From Chelativorans multitrophicus (GTDB lineage Bacteria > Pseudomonadota > Alphaproteobacteria > Rhizobiales > Rhizobiaceae), in the NCBI RefSeq assembly GCF_011317445.1, contig NZ_JAAAPL010000003.1, forward strand, positions 558,001 to 622,000: a stretch of 64,000 nt of DNA. The letters are read 5' to 3'. Positions 62,892 to 64,000 of this stretch are shown here, one piece after another. Made by a program: the position numbers and the translations under genes. The stretch's first letter is position 1; every line of letters begins with the position of its first letter. The notes under the pieces are model-generated. The model was not told the origin of the DNA. It made no database searches and was given only the letters and a program-made list of their open reading frames with translations.

Positions 62892-62984
62892 CGCGATGGC
62901 CGCGTTGGCTGCGGCCAAGGCCGCTTTGGCATCTGCCGAGGCCATGATTCGTCGCTCGCACGTATAGAGCGGACATGTTCAACT

Positions 62985-63010
62985 AGGCCGCCTGGATACC
63001 TGGGCGGCCT
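62985..63010 (+). terminator. Terminator-like hairpin after the HTH-like gene
   Basis: AGGCCGCC-N10-GGCGGCCT forms a perfect 8-bp stem, followed by TCTTGCTGCT, a weak T-rich tail on the plus strand. Confidence 0.55.
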
Positions 63011-63085
63011 TCTTGCTGCTAATCAGGGCCAAGGTGGATGTGCATCTGCTTCCCCGCGCGCTCCCCGGCGTCCAGACAGCAAGAA

Positions 63086-63104
63086 GGCTCGGATGCCCCG
63101 AGCC
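63086..63104 (-). terminator. Terminator-like hairpin downstream of the intact tRNA-Gly
   Basis: On the minus strand, GGCTCGG-GGCAT-CCGAGCC is a perfect 7-bp stem followed by TTCTTGCTG, 26 bp past the tRNA 3' end. It lies on the island side and probably replaces the native tRNA terminator that is now 24 kb away at 39170-39193. Confidence 0.5.
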
Positions 63105-63126
63105 CTAAGCCATTCAATTTTAAGGA

Positions 63127-63176
63127 AAACTGGAGCGGGCGAAGGGATTCGAACCCTCGACCCCAACCTTGGCAAG
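63127..63176 (-). repeat. Right attachment-site copy within tRNA-Gly(GCC)
   Basis: Fifty bases identical but for one position to 39206-39255, in the same orientation. It covers the 3' half of the intact tRNA gene and 4 bp beyond its 3' end. The inner end of the match stops in the anticodon loop, which marks the likely crossover zone. Confidence 0.9.
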
Positions 63177-63205
63177 GTTGTGCTCTACCCCTGAGCTACA
63201 CCCGC
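63131..63205 (-). tRNA. tRNA-Gly (anticodon GCC)
   Basis: Read on the minus strand it begins GCGGGTGTAGCTCAG and ends CGCCCGCTCCA, so CCA is encoded. The acceptor stem GCGGGTG pairs with CGCCCGC (one wobble position). The anticodon stem CAACC/GGTTG flanks loop TTGCCAA, giving anticodon GCC at 63171-63173. The T arm contains GGTTCGAATCC. Length 75 nt. Its 3' half is duplicated at 39206-39255. Confidence 0.96.
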
Positions 63206-63359
63206 TCGCGCGGTGAAACACCGCAAGCGGCGCTTATATGGCCGAACTCCTCGGCGATTGCAACAGGGAATTCATGTTTCCTTACCGACATTGCGCCTCG
63301 GCTTGCACATAGTCAGGCAAAGCGCCTAAACAGACCGCTTCGCGAATTGGAGAGCCAGC

Positions 63360-63858
63360 GTGCCGGCAACCACTCAAGACCTGATGCGCTATCTCGACGA
63401 ACTCGGCATCGAGGTGAAGACATTTGAGCATCCGCCCCTCTTCACGGTTGAGGAGTCGCGTAGCCTGCGCGGCAAAATCCCCGGCGCGCATACAAAGAAC
63501 CTGTTCCTGAAGGATAAGAAGGACAGGCTCTTTCTCCTGACTGTGGAAGAGGAGGCGCGACTGGACCTTAAAGCCATCCATCAGCTCATCGGGGGCATCC
63601 GGTCACGTATCCTTCGGCAGCGCGGAAAAGCTGATGGCGTTCCTTGGTGTGACGCCGGGCTCCGTGACGCTGTTCGGCGTAATCAATGATATCGAGCGGC
63701 GTGTTCAGGTCGTCCTGGATGAGGCGCTTGTTGAAAGCGAAGTGATCAACGTCCATCCTCTTCACAACGAGGCCACGACTTCCATCCGCAACGTGGATTT
63801 GATACGCTTTCTCCGCTCAACCGGACACGAGCCGGCCATCTTGAAAATAACGCAATGA
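63360..63858 (+). pseudogene. YbaK/ProX-type aminoacyl-tRNA deacylase gene with a +1 frameshift
   Basis: GTG at 63360 (GGAGAG upstream) starts a YbaK-domain protein: YLDELGIEVKTFEHPPLFTV, AHTKNLFLKDKKDRLFLLTV, then DLKAIHQLIGG. After GGGGG at 63591-63595 the frame is lost. Removing one G restores ASGHVSFGSAEKLMAFLGVT then PGSVTLFGVINDIERRVQVV and the rest of the domain to TAA at 63858. Such enzymes clear Ala-tRNA(Pro) or similar misacylated tRNAs. Either it is a recent pseudogene or the homopolymer length is a sequencing error. The total would be about 165 residues, normal for the family. Confidence 0.85.
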
Positions 63859-63945
63859 ACGCCACATCACGGGAGCCGCTTTGCGTTTGCCGGATCGGCT
63901 GTTATCTGCAAGTTTCAAGGGACGGACAATTCTAGGAAGGCCGAC

Positions 63946-64000
63946 ATGAACGACCGTGAAAACCCATATGCGGGCGGTGGAATGACAGGCAATGTCACCT
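63946..64000 (+). CDS. Start of a probable thioredoxin-family (YbbN-like) gene, cut by the window edge
   Basis: ATG at 63946 is preceded by AGGAAGG. The 18 visible residues are MNDRENPYAGGGMTGNVT. In Hyphomicrobiales the gene after this YbaK-type deacylase is often a YbbN-type thioredoxin with a Gly/Asn-rich, NPY-containing leader, which this resembles. No catalytic motif is inside the window, so the call is tentative. Confidence 0.45.
   Translation, partial: MNDRENPYAGGGMTGNVT

Larger units (their letters stand above)
39206..63176. mobile_element. Putative tRNA-Gly-integrated catabolic genomic island (~23.9 kb)
   Basis: Bounded by direct 50-bp copies of the tRNA-Gly 3' half, with the intact tRNA on the right edge. 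Cargo: transporters (TTT, MFS), acyl-CoA metabolism and gentisate cleavage genes on 39.6-60.8 kb, then a decayed zone with pseudogenes at 61.0-63.0 kb. The crossover falls in the anticodon loop, a class used by tyrosine recombinases. I found no integrase, relaxase or transposase gene, so the element is probably immobile now or depends on a helper. The outer flanks contain housekeeping genes. Confidence 0.75.

Overview
The window looks like a chromosomal segment of an alphaproteobacterium, most likely a Hyphomicrobiales (Rhizobiales) heterotroph near Phyllobacteriaceae. The evidence is the high GC content, a liv operon that includes a small DUF6867-like membrane gene, several tripartite tricarboxylate transporter (TTT) sets, DUF6481 and YbaK neighbours, and many IclR, GntR and LysR regulators. 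The genus cannot be fixed by reading alone.

Layout, left to right. 1-4.3 kb: a partial MFS transporter and pyruvate carboxylase. 4.5-10.3 kb: a complete branched-chain amino acid ABC operon (livH-livM-livG-livF-small membrane gene-livK). 10.6-17.9 kb: a DadA-like FAD oxidoreductase with a divergent GntR regulator, a small exported protein, methylmalonate-semialdehyde dehydrogenase with a divergent LysR regulator, then holA and nudC. 17.9-20.8 kb: a first TTT set. 21.0-21.7 kb: a Cys-rich copper-storage-like protein and a very small protein.

21.7-27.1 kb holds four genes and a divergent IclR regulator arranged as bhcR / bhcA-bhcB-bhcC-bhcD, the beta-hydroxyaspartate cycle. This cycle condenses two glyoxylate into oxaloacetate without losing CO2. 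A cspA-type gene with a structured leader follows. 27.7-31.8 kb: a thiamine-diphosphate decarboxylase-like gene, an aldehyde dehydrogenase and a divergent IclR regulator. 31.8-38.4 kb: a LysR/flavodoxin-fold quinone reductase pair, then an IclR-RraA-tctB-tctA-tctC operon.

39.2-63.2 kb appears to be a ~23.9 kb genomic island integrated at the 3' end of a tRNA-Gly(GCC) gene. The intact tRNA is at its right edge. A 50-bp copy of the tRNA 3' half, with one mismatch, is at its left edge, next to what looks like the original tRNA terminator. The island carries a catabolic gene set: a third TTT transporter, an MFS transporter, four acyl-CoA dehydrogenases, three family III CoA-transferases, a MaoC hydratase, a crotonase, an FAD ring hydroxylase, an Ldh_2 dehydrogenase, a quinone oxidoreductase, gentisate 1,2-dioxygenase and an FAH-family hydrolase. 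A GntR/FadR regulator sits among them, and a recurring TGGTAGAACC(A/T) box stands in front of three of the transcription units. The simplest reading is uptake of an aromatic (or aromatizable) acid, CoA activation, beta-oxidation-like processing, ring hydroxylation to gentisate, and cleavage to central metabolites. The right end of the island (61.0-63.0 kb) is decayed and includes a DGQHR-domain pseudogene. No integrase is visible.

The right chromosomal flank carries a YbaK-type aminoacyl-tRNA deacylase gene with an apparent +1 frameshift in a G5 tract and the first codons of a probable thioredoxin-family gene. All functions are inferred from sequence reading alone.
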